Source: Erodium maritimum
Lineage: Eukaryota; Streptophyta; Magnoliopsida; Geraniales; Geraniaceae
Direction of reading: 5' to 3'
NCBI GenBank assembly: GCA_963921825.1
Contig: OY997592.1
Span: 34,590,252-34,654,251 of the forward strand
DNA: 64,000 nucleotides
Part shown: positions 34,489-50,572 of the stretch, in pieces
How positions within the stretch are numbered: the stretch's first letter is position 1
How the letters are laid out: each line of letters starts with the position of its first letter
Made by a program: the position numbers and the translations under genes
The notes under the pieces: model-generated
Database searches by the model: none
Told to the model about the DNA's origin: nothing
The model's input: the letters and a program-made list of their open reading frames with translations, nothing else

Positions 34489-35151
34489 TTTTCAAGGCTA
34501 TTTTTAAGAGCAATCACTACACGGTAATATGCATTGACATGTAGAAGGGATATATTGAAATTATTGACAATATGGTAGGAGAGGGAAATGACGGTCTTTG
34601 TTACGAACAAATTCATTATAAAATGGTACGTATTCTTCTTTAGTTACTATGTTTGATTACTGTGTACTTATTGATTGTAGTTGTACTTATTTGTGTGGAG
34701 TTTTTGTGTTGCCCAGTGGGATAAAATTGGAAAGGTCATGGCGAAAGAAGATGATGTATGCTATAAGATCGATCGTCTCCATGTCCCATGCGAATAAAAA
34801 GAAAATCATATGGATTGTGCGATGTATGCTATATGGCACATGGAATCATATCTTGGCAACGAGAAATGGGCAGGGGAGTTGGCCCTTGATGATGTAAGTG
34901 AAACCCACAAGTTTTCTTGCAAAATATACATCAATGAATATAGATTTGATCTTTAAATTTTGGTCTTGTAGGATCGAAAAATGGAAATTTTGAGGAACAT
35001 ATTCCTCTTTAAGTTGGTGACGTTTGAGCGGAATAACATGTGGCCAGGGATAGAGAAGAAAGTGAAGGATCACTTTAGGCGGAAAAAGATAAAAGTCATA
35101 TTCGGTCCCAAGTACATAGCATTATTGCCACCTGAGCGTCATAATGATTAG

Positions 35152-36599
35152 TGAATGAGTGTTTTTGAGGTGTGAGATTGTTGTTCAGACATGACATTTT
35201 TGATTCACAATTTCTCTTTTACCAATTTTGTGGTTCGAGAATATATTATCTCTGGTTTGAGAAAACTATTGTTTCTAGATAAAAAAAAATACTCGGTCTC
35301 ATGTTTTGAGAATATATAAGACCTTGTGTGCGAACATTTTCGTGTCATAGTTGAGAATATACCACATCCTATTAGAGAATGTCATTAATTTTTTGTATTC
35401 TAGGTTATGCCAACATGGTCACAGGTTTATAAACAGCTAAGTTGCTTAGGAACATTAGAGTTTGTAAGTTGCGTAATTGACCACCTCTTGTATGAAGAAT
35501 ACACCGGGTGTTATTCGAGGATTGTGCTAAAATATGCCCTAGTGTGTGCAAAAAGGTTAGTCTTTTAACAGTATTTGGTTTGAGAATATACATGTTCCAA
35601 TTTCCGAATTTACCAATCCCTATTTGATAATACAACACATATTGTTTAAGACTTACATCCAATCAATAGTATTTCACATGCCTTTGACAGTTTATACGAG
35701 ATTGAGAATATACGAGTTCAATAATATTGATTACTTTCAATATATGTTTGCAGGATACTAAATATCCATTGATTCAGATAACATGGTGTTCGAAACACCA
35801 AACAAAAACATCAAAAGACGATGGACATGATAATAAGGAAAATAGAACGACATTCATCATGGGTCTCATGTCGCTTAGTCATGTATCATCATTTTCAAAG
35901 ACAAATCAGTCGCTTAATTCAATTCAAGAGAGATAATAGCCAAGGTATGTATTTGAATTCAGATCATTAATTATCTATTTTTGTTGTTTTGCAGGAATTC
36001 CAACTTTTGATTTATCATGGGTCATTTAGTTATTAATTAGAGTATCTTGTATTAAGTTTTCGACCGTAAAAGGTCACCCACTGCTGGACTATCTATAAAG
36101 TCCCTTCTCAGCATGTATTGATCATTTTTTTTATGAAATAAAATAAGTGTTTTCTTCTAAGAAGATCCCCTAAGTATTTTAACCTTATTACGTGTGAATC
36201 CTTGAAGTTTGAGTGTTCTGACTTATCACAGATTTTCCATCATCTGTGTGTCGTCATTTAATCCACCCATCTATCTTCCTTGTTACTTTGATTCTTCAAA
36301 GAGTGTTGTACGACCAATTGAAGTATCTCCATCTTCGATTCCATCTCAATCCACTTGGTTCCTTAGAGAGTGTTATACGACCAACTAAGGTTCTCCATCC
36401 TACCACCACATTCCTATATCAATCCTGGATCACCTAGAGTCTACGATAGTTAATAATAAGGTAATTGAGTTTGGATTCCCTTGTACTTGAGCTATAAAAC
36501 TACACATCAAGACTTGGATTTGAAATATATAGATAACATACATTTGATTAATCATCTCTAAGATATTTTTACTCTCATTCTCATATTGGCGACGGATCA
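35152..36599. other. AT-rich 3' flank of the Ulp1-like gene with scattered GAGAATAT monomers
   Basis: Monomers of the GTTTGAGAATAT type recur at about 35230-35380 and 35575-35720. Two exon-like stretches lie between an acceptor (TTCTAG at 35404, then TWSQVYKQLSCLGTLE) and another (TTTGCAG near 35753, then KYPLIQITWCSKHQ), but I recognise no domain. From 36040 to 36440 the composition changes, and GAGAGTGTT(A/G)TACGACCAA is repeated near 36300 and 36366. This may be an old LTR fragment; support is weak. Confidence 0.3.
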
Positions 36600-38484
36600 A
36601 TCCAAGTTTGTCAAATCGATCCGGGAGAGGAAGTAGCGTCGACCCTAAACTCTTCCATCACCACCCTCGCCTGATGCTCTTCAACCTCCACTGTTGCAAG
36701 ACCAATCATTGGTGGTCTACTCGCCGGGGACACCATATCGACCTCGATCACGACCAAGGTCAAACGAGGCCGGCTTCTCAAACTTTAAGTCGCCTCGCCG
36801 GCTTTCATGGGGGCTCCCCATTATCGAGTGAACTTATCGGAACCGACCCCATTTCCTCCTCTATTACCTATGGCGGTGGAAATTGCGGGTAGGGTTTTAG
36901 AGCTTCCTACTTCGGTGACGCTGAAAACCTCTCCTCCTAGGGTTCCGACCCCGCTAGTGGTGACCAAGGCGTTGGCCACCTTCACCAAGACTCTGATTCC
37001 TCCCGCTCTGCCATCATCGATGGGGGACTTCCAGTCTACTTTCTCTACATGCTGCCTCACGGAGGAGGAGATGGTGGCGGTTGTCGTACAATACAACCCA
37101 CCAGATCTTCAAGTGTTGGAGAGACTCCGGTTTGGTATGGTTGGTTGTCTTGCGTCCCTCAATCCACCCCAGAAGGAGGTGCTTCTCTCGGTCATCACAC
37201 AGGCATGGGGCCGAGCCGACATGGGAGTAGTGATCAAGGACCTAGAACCCAACACGTTCGCATTCTACTTCGTGTCCCTTGAGGCTCGGGTCTGGGTCCT
37301 CCATAACGAGCTGTCGTGTTTTCACATTCATGCACTGCTATTGGGAGAGATCATTGACACCTTGCCTCGAGATCTTTCGTGTCTAGACCAACTTCAACTA
37401 TGGGTGAATGCCAGGGGGATACTACCACTCGTCAAGACGAAGGCGACCAGGGAGGCTATAGGTGCTACACTACGTGTGCACGTGGAAACCCCATGCGATC
37501 AATGAGGCCTCTGTTGGGACAATACGGTAAAAGTCTGATTTTGGATGAACATTCATCGACCTCTTCGGTGCACCATAATCATGCGCTTTCGAGAGTACTA
37601 GGATCCGGTCAGGGTGACTCTAACATATGAACGATTACCCGCTTTTTGTTTCAATTGCGGGAGGATCAGTCATATGGTTCGAGATTGCGATTGGGAGGTA
37701 CCAGGGATGCCTCGCTTTGATGATTCCATCCTCGAAATCAAGAATTCCAAGGTGGACAGGCCATATGCCACAGACTGGGGACGAGAAACACCTCACCGCC
37801 GTTGGGATTTGCACCTTTGGTCTCTGACCCAGTACCTAAGACTAGGTCATCTCGAGGGAAGGAGCCCCTTATGATCTCGGACACGGTACCTAACCCGTTC
37901 TTCGGGCATCAAGGTTGGTTTGGGGTGGCGTCTTACCCTCACAAACCTGTCATTCTTCAAGGATAGGCCTCTATGGGTGTTCAAAGATAGGCCCCCTGGG
38001 TATGTCCCATCTGTGAAGCTGCAAGGTCCAATATGCCAGAAGAGAGATTCAAAAGGAGATCCATGGAAGGATCAGGAGAGGGCGGGGAAGCAGCCCCACC
38101 ACGAGGGATGATAGGAATCCATGGCTCCAAGGACTTACTATGGGAGGGTCCTTGAGACGAGCCATTCCTCACGACCACACTGTCAGGTTCAAGTTCGGTA
38201 GATCAGTTGACGAACGAGTCCTTGAAGAGCAGGGACCAAGCAGCGTTTAGGCCTTACTTTGAGCAGTTCTTGGCAGTTGGCACCCTTTGGTTTTCATTTA
38301 TGTCTTAGTTTTGTTTTACATTTGTGTTTTAGTTACTTTTCATGTACTTACTACAATGGCTATAACCGTTTCCTTTTGGATCGGTTCGTTTTTTTAGAGT
38401 TATTGGATCACTACCCCTCCAAAGGTGATGAGCATTGTAATAACTCTCTTTGCTATTTAATGAAATCTACTTCTTATTCTTAAA
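36600..38484 (+). mobile_element. ORF1-only LINE-like element 2
   Basis: The main ORF1 frame (36807-37505) encodes a proline-rich leader and a DUF4283-like domain (VLERLRFGMVGCLASLN, then FAFYFVSLEARVWVL and LDQLQLWV). A later frame (37614-37874) has one CCHC zinc knuckle, CFNCGRISHMVRDC, and DRPYATDWG. The C-terminus ends in basic GKQPHHEG near 38108. These are the parts of ORF1p, the RNA-binding protein of plant L1-like LINEs. Frameshifts separate the pieces. ORF2 is missing, yet a 3' UTR and a CTTATTCTTAAAAAG tail follow. The 5' boundary and target duplication are not established. Confidence 0.7.
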
Positions 38485-38638
38485 AAGACAGCGTATTTTA
38501 ATTGAGAAATGACTAGCGTAATTTTTATACCTCTTTAAAGATATCAAGAGCGTATTTGTATCTCTTTAGGGATATAAATCTCTTTTTTATTTTCTCTCGT
38601 AATAATTTTTTAGTCCATATTAAAAATCAGATAGATAC

Positions 38639-40898
38639 GTATATCGAGCCTCCCTCTCTAGCCCTAGCCGTCTACCTCTATGGAGCTCCCTCATGCACCT
38701 GCCGCCGCTCTCCCGTGTGTTGTACCGCCGCCTAGTGCTCCTACCGTTGACACGATCAGCCCCACTGCCCCCGTGTTCATAGGTCCCACCCGGTTTCCCC
38801 CTTAAATACCGTGCCGGGTGAGGGGGATAAGACCCGAAGGAGGAGGAGATTAAAGCCCATACACCAGTCTGCTTCCTCAACCGCTATCCTTGTGCAATCG
38901 ATCCCTTCTACCGGAATCTCGATGGCTTTGGTCCCGTTCTCCATAGGCTCTCAGTCTCCCATTCCAACGACTCCAAAACCGCGAAAGGGAAGGCCTTCTA
39001 GGTGCGTTGCTTCCTCTCCAAGCAATCATCATCCCCCGCCGCTAGCGCCACCCTTGGCTCTTCCCTCACCTACTCCTCCCTAGGAACTAGTTGGGGCCCT
39101 GACTCTTGGGGTTCCGACTGTTCCGGATCCTACTGGACCACTATCTGCCGGTGGTGGTCTACCTCTTAGGACGGCCTCTCCGTCTCCTCCTACTGCGTCC
39201 CCTCTTGCCGGAGGGGATCTATCTCTTAGGGTTGCGGTCCCGCCTTCGGCTGCTGCGTCACCACCGCCCTTGATTCGTGATCCGACTAAAGGGAAGGCTC
39301 CGATGGAGGAGCTTCCGAGGACTATGGCGGAAGCAATAGGGTTGGGACGGTGGCTTCCTAATAGGGACATGATCTCGCTCATACCTGCATGCCTAACGAC
39401 GACGCCTGACATGTGTCGGGGCCGATCGGGAGTCCTATGTTTGGATGAGTCCCCGTCACCCCCGTAGGTGGGGGACACTGATATCCGGGCCTCTCTCGCT
39501 GCTCTCTAAGACGGACTGTCCTCATGCTCGATCGAGGATGAAGACGAGGTTGAGGTCCGGGTACCCTTCTCTACAATCATCTCCATGACCATTATTAGGC
39601 AGCAGTGGGGCATGGTCGGAAAGCTTTGGTCGCCAGCTCCGCCTCGAAAGAAGACTCTCCTTAGGGTCATCAACACGGCGTGGGGACATGCAGCGGTGGG
39701 TTTGGTCGTCAAGGAGTTGGGACTGGGGCTATTTGGGTTCTATTTCCGCTCAGCAGATGCTTGGGCATGGGTTCGGGACCTTGAACCTTGGTGCTTTGAT
39801 GGTCGGGCACTACTGTTAGGGGACTTGGATCCTTGTGCTCGAGATTTGTCGGAGTTGGATCGTGTGCAACTATGGGCGCACGTCTGAGGCCTTCCACCCC
39901 TACTTTATACGAAGGGAACGAGAATGGCGATCGGGGATGCCATGGTGAACGCGATGGCCGTACCCAGTGACAAATGGGGTATGTGCTGGGGAGAAATGGT
40001 GCGGGTTTGGTTATGGGACCTCATTGACCGTCCGCTCTGGCGAGGCATGACACTTTGCTTCAGGGAGTTTCCGGACCCGGTGAAGGTGGACCTGACCTAT
40101 ACCAAGCTCCCTCACTTCTGCTATAATTGTGGGCGTCTGGGTCATGTTCTCAAGGAGTGCTCATGGGAAATCCACGGCGCCCTCAGGTATGATTCGTCCC
40201 TTCTAGAGTATCATAAGGATAAGCAGGTGAAGACCTATGTCACAGATTGGGAGGCGAACCCTGAGCCGACCCATCCACACAGCTCTGGGTTGATTCCTCC
40301 GAGCACTGTACTAAAGGGCTCCTTATCCCTGGGAATGAGCCCTCGGTTTTCCCCGAGCACTGTACCTACCCAACTGATGCCTCAGGGTAATACCGGGATA
40401 GTGATCGGTCCGCCCCCTAGCGGACTTACCACTGAAATTCCAACGCCCATTACTTGGGGGGATGTGGGTGTTGTTGAGACAAGGTGTTGGGTCACTTAAG
40501 AGGTCGGCAGCTGGAGCACCTCGGGATGGTCAGGAGAGGGCGGGGAAGCAGCCTCGCCAGAAAGAATGTTAGATCATCCAGGTATCAGGGACTGGTCTAG
40601 GGAGGGGTCCCAGGACGATGCTTTGCCTCCCACCACTGTTGTTGAAATCCTTGGCCATTACTGGTGCGACAGTTTTCGGAGCAGGATTTCCAGTATCATC
40701 TTCGCATTTCCCGCTTTCGGTTATGGCCTTTGTGGCACTAAAACACCACTAGTGGCGGTTCTAATAGAAAAGGGATTGATGAACTTTAGTTCTGTACCGT
40801 CCTTCTTAAGTGATCAGGGAACTTGTTCCCTGACGTACAGTAATGTAATGATATTTGAATATAAATAATATCTTCTGTTTTTCGTTCAAAAAAAAATA
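38639..40898 (+). mobile_element. ORF1-only LINE-like element 3, target duplication AGATAGATAC
   Basis: The target duplication AGATAGATAC lies at 38629-38638 and 40899-40908. The 2260-bp insert starts near CTCCCTCTCTAGCCCTAGCC, has ATGGAGCTCCC (MELPHAPAAAL) at 38680, a DUF4283-like domain (39585-39887: VVKELGLGLFGFYFRSADAW), a CCHC knuckle CYNCGRLGHVLKEC near 40120-40161, and a basic C-terminus (RAGKQPRQKEC, TAG 40568-40570). It ends TTTTTCGTTCAAAAAAAAA. Frameshifts and a stop (near 38803) break ORF1. There is no endonuclease or reverse transcriptase, although both ends and the duplication are intact. It must therefore have moved without ORF2, using proteins of another LINE. Confidence 0.85.
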
Positions 40899-40908
40899 AG
40901 ATAGATAC

Positions 40909-41207
40909 TCTTTTCTTATGACGTGTGATGAGAGAAATCAAAATGATATGTCCGATACGTCCACAAAATAAGTTTGTAATCCACAAAACCGATATGTCCG
41001 GTTCGATGTCCAAGTAAGATAACCGACCATTGTACATTAACGACTCACGTGTAAAATAAAAGCAAGTGAACAAGACCCTGGGCTGAGCAAAGAGAGTCAA
41101 TTTGGGGTCATCCAATCCAGTAGATTGAGTCCAGACCCACAGCTCCTCTTCCTCTCTTCTAGGGTTCGTCATCTTTACCCCAATTGCCTCTCTCCTTCTC
41201 CGATCAG
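40909..41207 (+). promoter_or_regulatory. CDKA promoter-proximal region and 5' UTR exon
   Basis: Only about 300 bp separate the LINE target duplication (ends 40908) from the 5' splice site of the leader intron (41208). CTCTTCCTCTCTTCTAGGGTT and the following pyrimidine-rich sequence up to CGATCAG (41207) look like a plant 5' UTR. The transcription start is not defined. Confidence 0.5.
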
Positions 41208-41414
41208 GTAAACATTACCCTTGTTTCTTTGCATAGATCGAATCTCTTGTGCTGTTTGATTGCTGAATTGTTTGGTTGAAATCTGAATGTATCAACTGCT
41301 ACATTATGTATTGCTTGAAGATTTATTATAGAAATATGATGAATGGACAAAGTGTGTTGATTGAATTTGTTGTTTGCTGTTCTGACAAGAGTTTATTAGG
41401 AGCTGTTTCTTCAG
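41208..41414 (+). other. 5' UTR intron of CDKA (predicted)
   Basis: The donor CGATCAG/GTAAAC and the acceptor TTTCTTCAG (ends 41414) enclose a T-rich 207-bp stretch. It joins a pyrimidine-rich leader to the exon holding the ATG ten bases later. Leader introns are common in plant cell-cycle genes; this one is predicted from splice signals only. Confidence 0.55.
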
Positions 41415-41423
41415 CCTGGCTGG

Positions 41424-45865
<4,442 letters not shown>

Positions 45866-47217
45866 ATACCTTTACCCATATTCCTGTCCAAGAACTGTCT
45901 ATACCGATGCGAAGCATGACTGTGCCTTGCAATTTTCCCTTTTTTTGTTCCTGAATCCTCCGCATCTGAATTGCTGTGAACTGATATTTATTTTGCTGTC
46001 TTGAGCCATACTGTAGCGGGGTTCACTGTCTCATTGGTGTCACATAGTCGTGTTTCCTTAGTTTTTTTTTTTTTTGCTTTTCTTCCCCGTGCATGCTGAG
46101 CATTTGGGGTCTTTTTCTTTGTAACCGTTGATTTCGTTTAATGCATTTATTTATTTTCCATCAAAAAAAAAACAGTATTTATTGTGTAATCCCTTAGTGC
46201 CTAGAGTGTTGAAGGTATTTTCCTCTCTTATGTTGAGGGTATACATCACAGGAAATATTCATTTCTCTTTAAAAAAAAACATTCACATCTGAGACTACTC
46301 TTTTTTGTTCCAATCCCCTCTGGCCGCTTGACAAGGGAGACTGGATTTTATATTGTGTAAATGGTTTACAAAATAGAATGCAATTAATTGGAGGCCACTT
46401 ATTTTATTTCCCCTCAAGTATATCAAGTATTTGTATCTCTACGTACTGTGGGGATTGGGGAATGAATTCGTGTTGAGTTCTTTTACGGGACTGGGAATTT
46501 GCCTAAAGCATTAGGTCACAATCATGCTATTCAATTCCCTATCAAAATTACAAATTCTTAACTATTGGAGTTCTCTTTAGAGCATCCCACACTGAAATTG
46601 GCAATGGCAACATCTACCATCGACATAGGAGGACAATGTCGATGGCATCGCAACAAATGAATGCCCTCCAGTTTGTGAACTTCAGGGTGGTGGCGGCTAA
46701 GGGTCGAAGATTAAAGGTTTCAATTTTGAGGTTCTTTTTATCCTAAAAATTTAACAAAAATAAGCATCTATCCACCGTAGGTAATCCCAAATCAGAATCA
46801 TTCTCTCACCTTCTAACTGAATTAACACAACTCAATATGTTCACTTATAAGTGGATGAAGTTTACGGCTCAAAAAGCTCATAAAAATTTCCTGCCCCATA
46901 AATAATCTGAAAAAAATAAAAATGAGACGATTAACAGAACACATTTAGATTAATCACAAAAATACACACAACCGAGTCAAATGCAACTAAAAATAGCAAT
47001 GTTAAAAAGCCACAATTACACATCCGTCCATCCATGTGTAGATTCAAACAGCAAACAAGTCTCATTCCACATGAAAATTTCGCTTTCTTGTTACACCAAC
47101 AATCCAAGAACAAAATCAAACTCTCCTTTAAGAAATTCAACAGTGAACCCCCAAGCAAGTAATGTAAAAATCTCATGCCTAGTTGTGTACCTCCACGAAT
47201 GTATAACAATCTCATAC
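45866..47217. other. Region between the convergent CDKA and Lunapark genes
   Basis: Holds the 3' UTRs of both genes: CDKA from the left, Lunapark (minus strand) from the right. A-runs near 46163 and 46271 and T-rich stretches near 46059 are visible. A GC-richer patch near 46590-46700 shows no coding signal. No further gene was seen. Confidence 0.5.
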
Positions 47218-50200
47218 CTATGAATCCCTTGCAACAACCTTTTCCGGTGCTTCCTCGGTCTCTGAGCCAGCTCTTGTAGGGCTGTTAGTTGCAGAACCAC
47301 TTGCAACATTAGCCACATCACCGTTGATCCCTTTTCTTTGGGAGTTAATCATGTCAGGGGTAGCAGTACCAGATATAGGCTCGGACGAAGAACGAGATAT
47401 AGGTTCATCTGATTGTTTTGCCCTATTAAGGGCTCGGCAATGCGGGCAGTAATATGTAACGTACGGGAACTCCTCCTTTCGAGCAAGCCCTGCGTAAAAA
47501 CAACAAAAAAGTTGCAGCTACATTTCGAGCAAGCCCTGCAGAAGTAGCTCATTATGAGAGTTCACTCACCATTGTGCATATGGCAGTTTCCACAAATCAG
47601 TGCATAAGACTGTGCTGGATCCTCACCCACAAGTAATGCTGCAACCCGAGCAAGCCATCCCCCATCGTACAAGGCCGATCCCTGAGGAGAATAATGATCA
47701 ACAACCACCTGATTAGGCTGAGGATCCTGTGTGCCCACGCCTGTAGGTTTTAGTTCATCCTGTTGAAGCAGTGGGTTGCTTCCTGTACTATTTGATCTGT
47801 TGTGTTGCTTACGATTTCGTATCCCTCCAGGCTGCACAAGTTCAACATCATGGCTTTTTCCTGCTGGGACAATACCCTTAGATTCATCACCCAGATACAT
47901 TTTCAAGCCTGAATCTGCACCCAGTTTAGATGCAAGGACTGTTGCTGCCGCTGCCTTCGCTGCTGGATCTGGATCATATCGCTGCATATAGAGATTAGGC
48001 TAGGCTTCATATATCATTCTGATTATTCAATATCATCAAACATTTGTAACAATGCTGCATTAATCTCAGACACCAATATTAAGTTCCAAAGGAAAAGCCC
48101 CTAGGATTGTAGCGCAGCAGTTGGTATTCAGTATGCATCATATGCTAACAACTATTACTTGTGACCAGCAAAACAAAAACACTTCAAGGCCATTTTTGTC
48201 CCCGAAGTTCCTTATAGCATGTTTCCTCCATTAAAAAAGTCTCTCTCAACTATTAAATGGAATGAAGACACCTACCAATTCCAGGCTGAACTCAACAATG
48301 TCAGCAGACAAACAATGGCTCAATAAACAAGAAAAGCTAAGGTCTGCAACTAATTCACCAAACAAGAAATTTTGACATCACGCAAGTAGTTTCTATAGTT
48401 GTTCATTCATAAATTCTCTTTTTTATAGGTTTTAATTACGACCAGGCATTTCGGAAGATAGCATGTTGCTTATACTTCATGAATTAAGGTCTAGAAAGTG
48501 TAACTGAACCTGAACAGACCCACTTTGATATGATATATAAGAGAAACTGTCATTGGTGCATGAGTATCTTTTAATCATCACCTGAATGAGTTGTTGAGTT
48601 ATGTAATAATTTGTCCTTTCTTTAAGCTCATCAATTTTTGCTTGTCTTTCAGCCCGAAGCCTCTCCAAAGTTTTCTGGTCCTTGCGGTCGCCTATGCAAT
48701 GACAATACCAGTTAATATTGTGGTTACTACAATATTATGATCATTGATGAGCAACCTGAACACTGAATGTGTGATGCTTGTGCATCCCATACATGATATG
48801 CACAGTGCATGAGAAGTTAAAAGGCATGGGCATGCAAATTCAAACTAATTAAGGGGAAAAAGGAAAACCAAAGAAGATGAGCATTGTTATTACCCTACAA
48901 ATACAGAACATAGATAAAACCTGTTTCAAACTAAGTGGAAAATTACCAAGTCAAGACGCTGAAATGTAGTAGTACTGAGCAATCATTAAGTATCTTCACA
49001 CATAATAAGTTATTTTGGATTGCATATGGATTCAAACAGTTAGTTCTTTACATCACTTGGATATGTAGTTACTAGAATTAGCACCAAACAGTTACTGCCA
49101 ACATCGAATTTGACTATATGCAATTGGAAAGTAGCTTTGGCTTCGACCAAACCTGATTAGATTTTAAACCCTTAAAATATGTTTTCGACACAAGACTACT
49201 GGAAAATGAGTATTAAGTTCAACAAATGTATGATTATTCTAAGGAAATGAAGAAACAAAATTTTAGTAATTTATTAATGTTCAAAAGTAATCCGCCAATC
49301 TGCACTGCATCTAAGCGTTATTTGCCAATTTTTATTATATGTTACTGGCTAGGGTGCTTCATATAGACTACCCACCCTTTGGACAGAAGATCAGAATTTG
49401 ATTGAACATATTTGCCCACTTGAGTGGGCACTTCAAAAATTGAGGGCAAGCATAATTGGAAGCACCAAAAAACTATTCAGGATCACATAAACACAAATTG
49501 TTTATAAGGCCTGAACTAGACATACACATTCAAGGTCCACTTGCAAGTTTCACCAATCACTTTGTTGTGTCAAAATCAATATGGTGAGGATTGGTCTTCA
49601 ACAAATACTGGTTTCATTTGTCTGTTTATCTGGTAAAAAAGGGTTGTACCTCACCATATTATTACACTACTCAATTCAAAAGAACCCTACATTTTTCTGG
49701 TGTTACAGAAACCCATATTCACAAAACAAAGAAACAAACAGAAAACCCTTGACAATAATAAACTTAACACCCTTGACAAGAAACACAAATTAAAAACAAT
49801 GTATTTGCAAAGGGAAAAGGACTACAAACTTAATAACACAGAAACAATAGGAATGCAAGTTATGAAGTAGAAACTTTAAATACTTACACATCTTTGTGAA
49901 GCCTACAAGGGCTGAATATGTAGCAGAGGATAAGGCAGGCAATATAAACATAGGTAAAACCCTGAATGCCCTCATTTTCCAGTTCATATCCAATGTTCTT
50001 GTTGTCATAATTGCATAACCCACAGCAATGGCCTGAGAGTGAAATTATTGTAAGCAAAGGAACCAATAGTTAACTGCAAAAAATGGCAATAATTGGTGTC
50101 CTGACCCCAAACCACCCAAAGCTCACTCAACATTTTTTTTGTAGCTGATACTTAAGCATCAGGTAAGTGATCAGCACTATGTACCAAAAATTCAAGACTT

Positions 50201-50572
50201 CATATGACGATATACAGTATAATTAATCAAATAAGTCCTAACATTCACATTTGCATAGAATTTATTGGTTTTTATTCAAGTAATACTAATGATTAGCACC
50301 TCAAAAATAATGGAGAAGATGATGAGATAGCGAGTTATGCGTCTCCAACTGAGGGACCTCCTCTTAAGTCTAGCAAGAACAGCAGCTTCTTCCTTGGAAA
50401 TATTCTGCAACCTCTTCTCGAAATCGTCGGATTGTTTGAAGAGTCGGTGCCACAAGCGCGATATTAGTCCCTTCCGCTTCCTAGAACTGGTGGTGCTAGT
50501 ACTAGAAGTTCCACTGGAGTCTTTCTTTTCAGTCTCAGCCGCATTGCTGCTTCCTTCTTTGTCCTCAGCCAT
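47218..50572 (-). CDS. LNP: Lunapark-family ER-junction protein, 403 aa
   Basis: Coding sequence is complement(join(47218..47489, 47570..47981, 48582..48691, 49888..50032, 50300..50572)); all junctions are GT-AG and in phase. Lunapark proteins sit in the ER membrane, stabilise three-way tubule junctions and, in plants, act with the RHD3 GTPase. Visible: an acidic Ser/Thr-rich N-terminus (1-35), a first coiled coil (about 50-72), two close membrane segments (about 83-101 and 113-134), a second coiled coil (RLRAERQAKIDELKERTNYY, about 148-167), a variable loop, and a zinc ribbon with Cys306, Cys309, Cys328 and Cys331 (ICGNCHMHNG ... YYCPHC). The C-terminal tail is Ser/Thr-rich and ends VVARDS. 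The zinc ribbon is split by the last intron, as the phases require. It appears intact. The first acceptor of exon 5 is locally duplicated (see findings). Confidence 0.95.

Larger units (their letters stand above)
24787..35151 (+). pseudogene. Transposon-type Ulp1-like (C48 SUMO-peptidase fold) gene, disrupted
   Basis: Readable pieces in order: a lysine-rich start (from about 24856); a conserved N-terminal block typical of plant transposon-borne Ulp1 proteins (LNEAQKEVVQEIGFGHIMHL, then GDDFKRNFLVLFVTCMIE, about 25184-25615); a spacer frame (26511-27317); SAFVCSP near 29430; a short exon (29657-29752); and the peptidase domain, with candidate His (NHYTVICID, codon 34515), Asp (EIIDN) and Cys (MDCAMYAIWHMESY, codon 34815), ending RHND at TAG 35149-35151. 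Introns are suggested by GTAAGT donors and CAG acceptors (34488, 34716). Breaks: a frameshift near 25183, TAG 25475, TAG 34542, TAA 34795, a copia solo LTR (27355-29042) and a gypsy solo LTR (29764-34360) inside an intron. Ulp1 enzymes remove SUMO; in plants Ulp1-like genes are often carried by DNA transposons. This copy cannot make a full protein. Confidence 0.75.

Noticed and set aside
35404-35950. Possible extra exons after the Ulp1-like stop
   Set aside because: Splice-like borders exist, but no domain is recognised and the peptidase frame already ends at 35151; kept only as a note in the flank entry.
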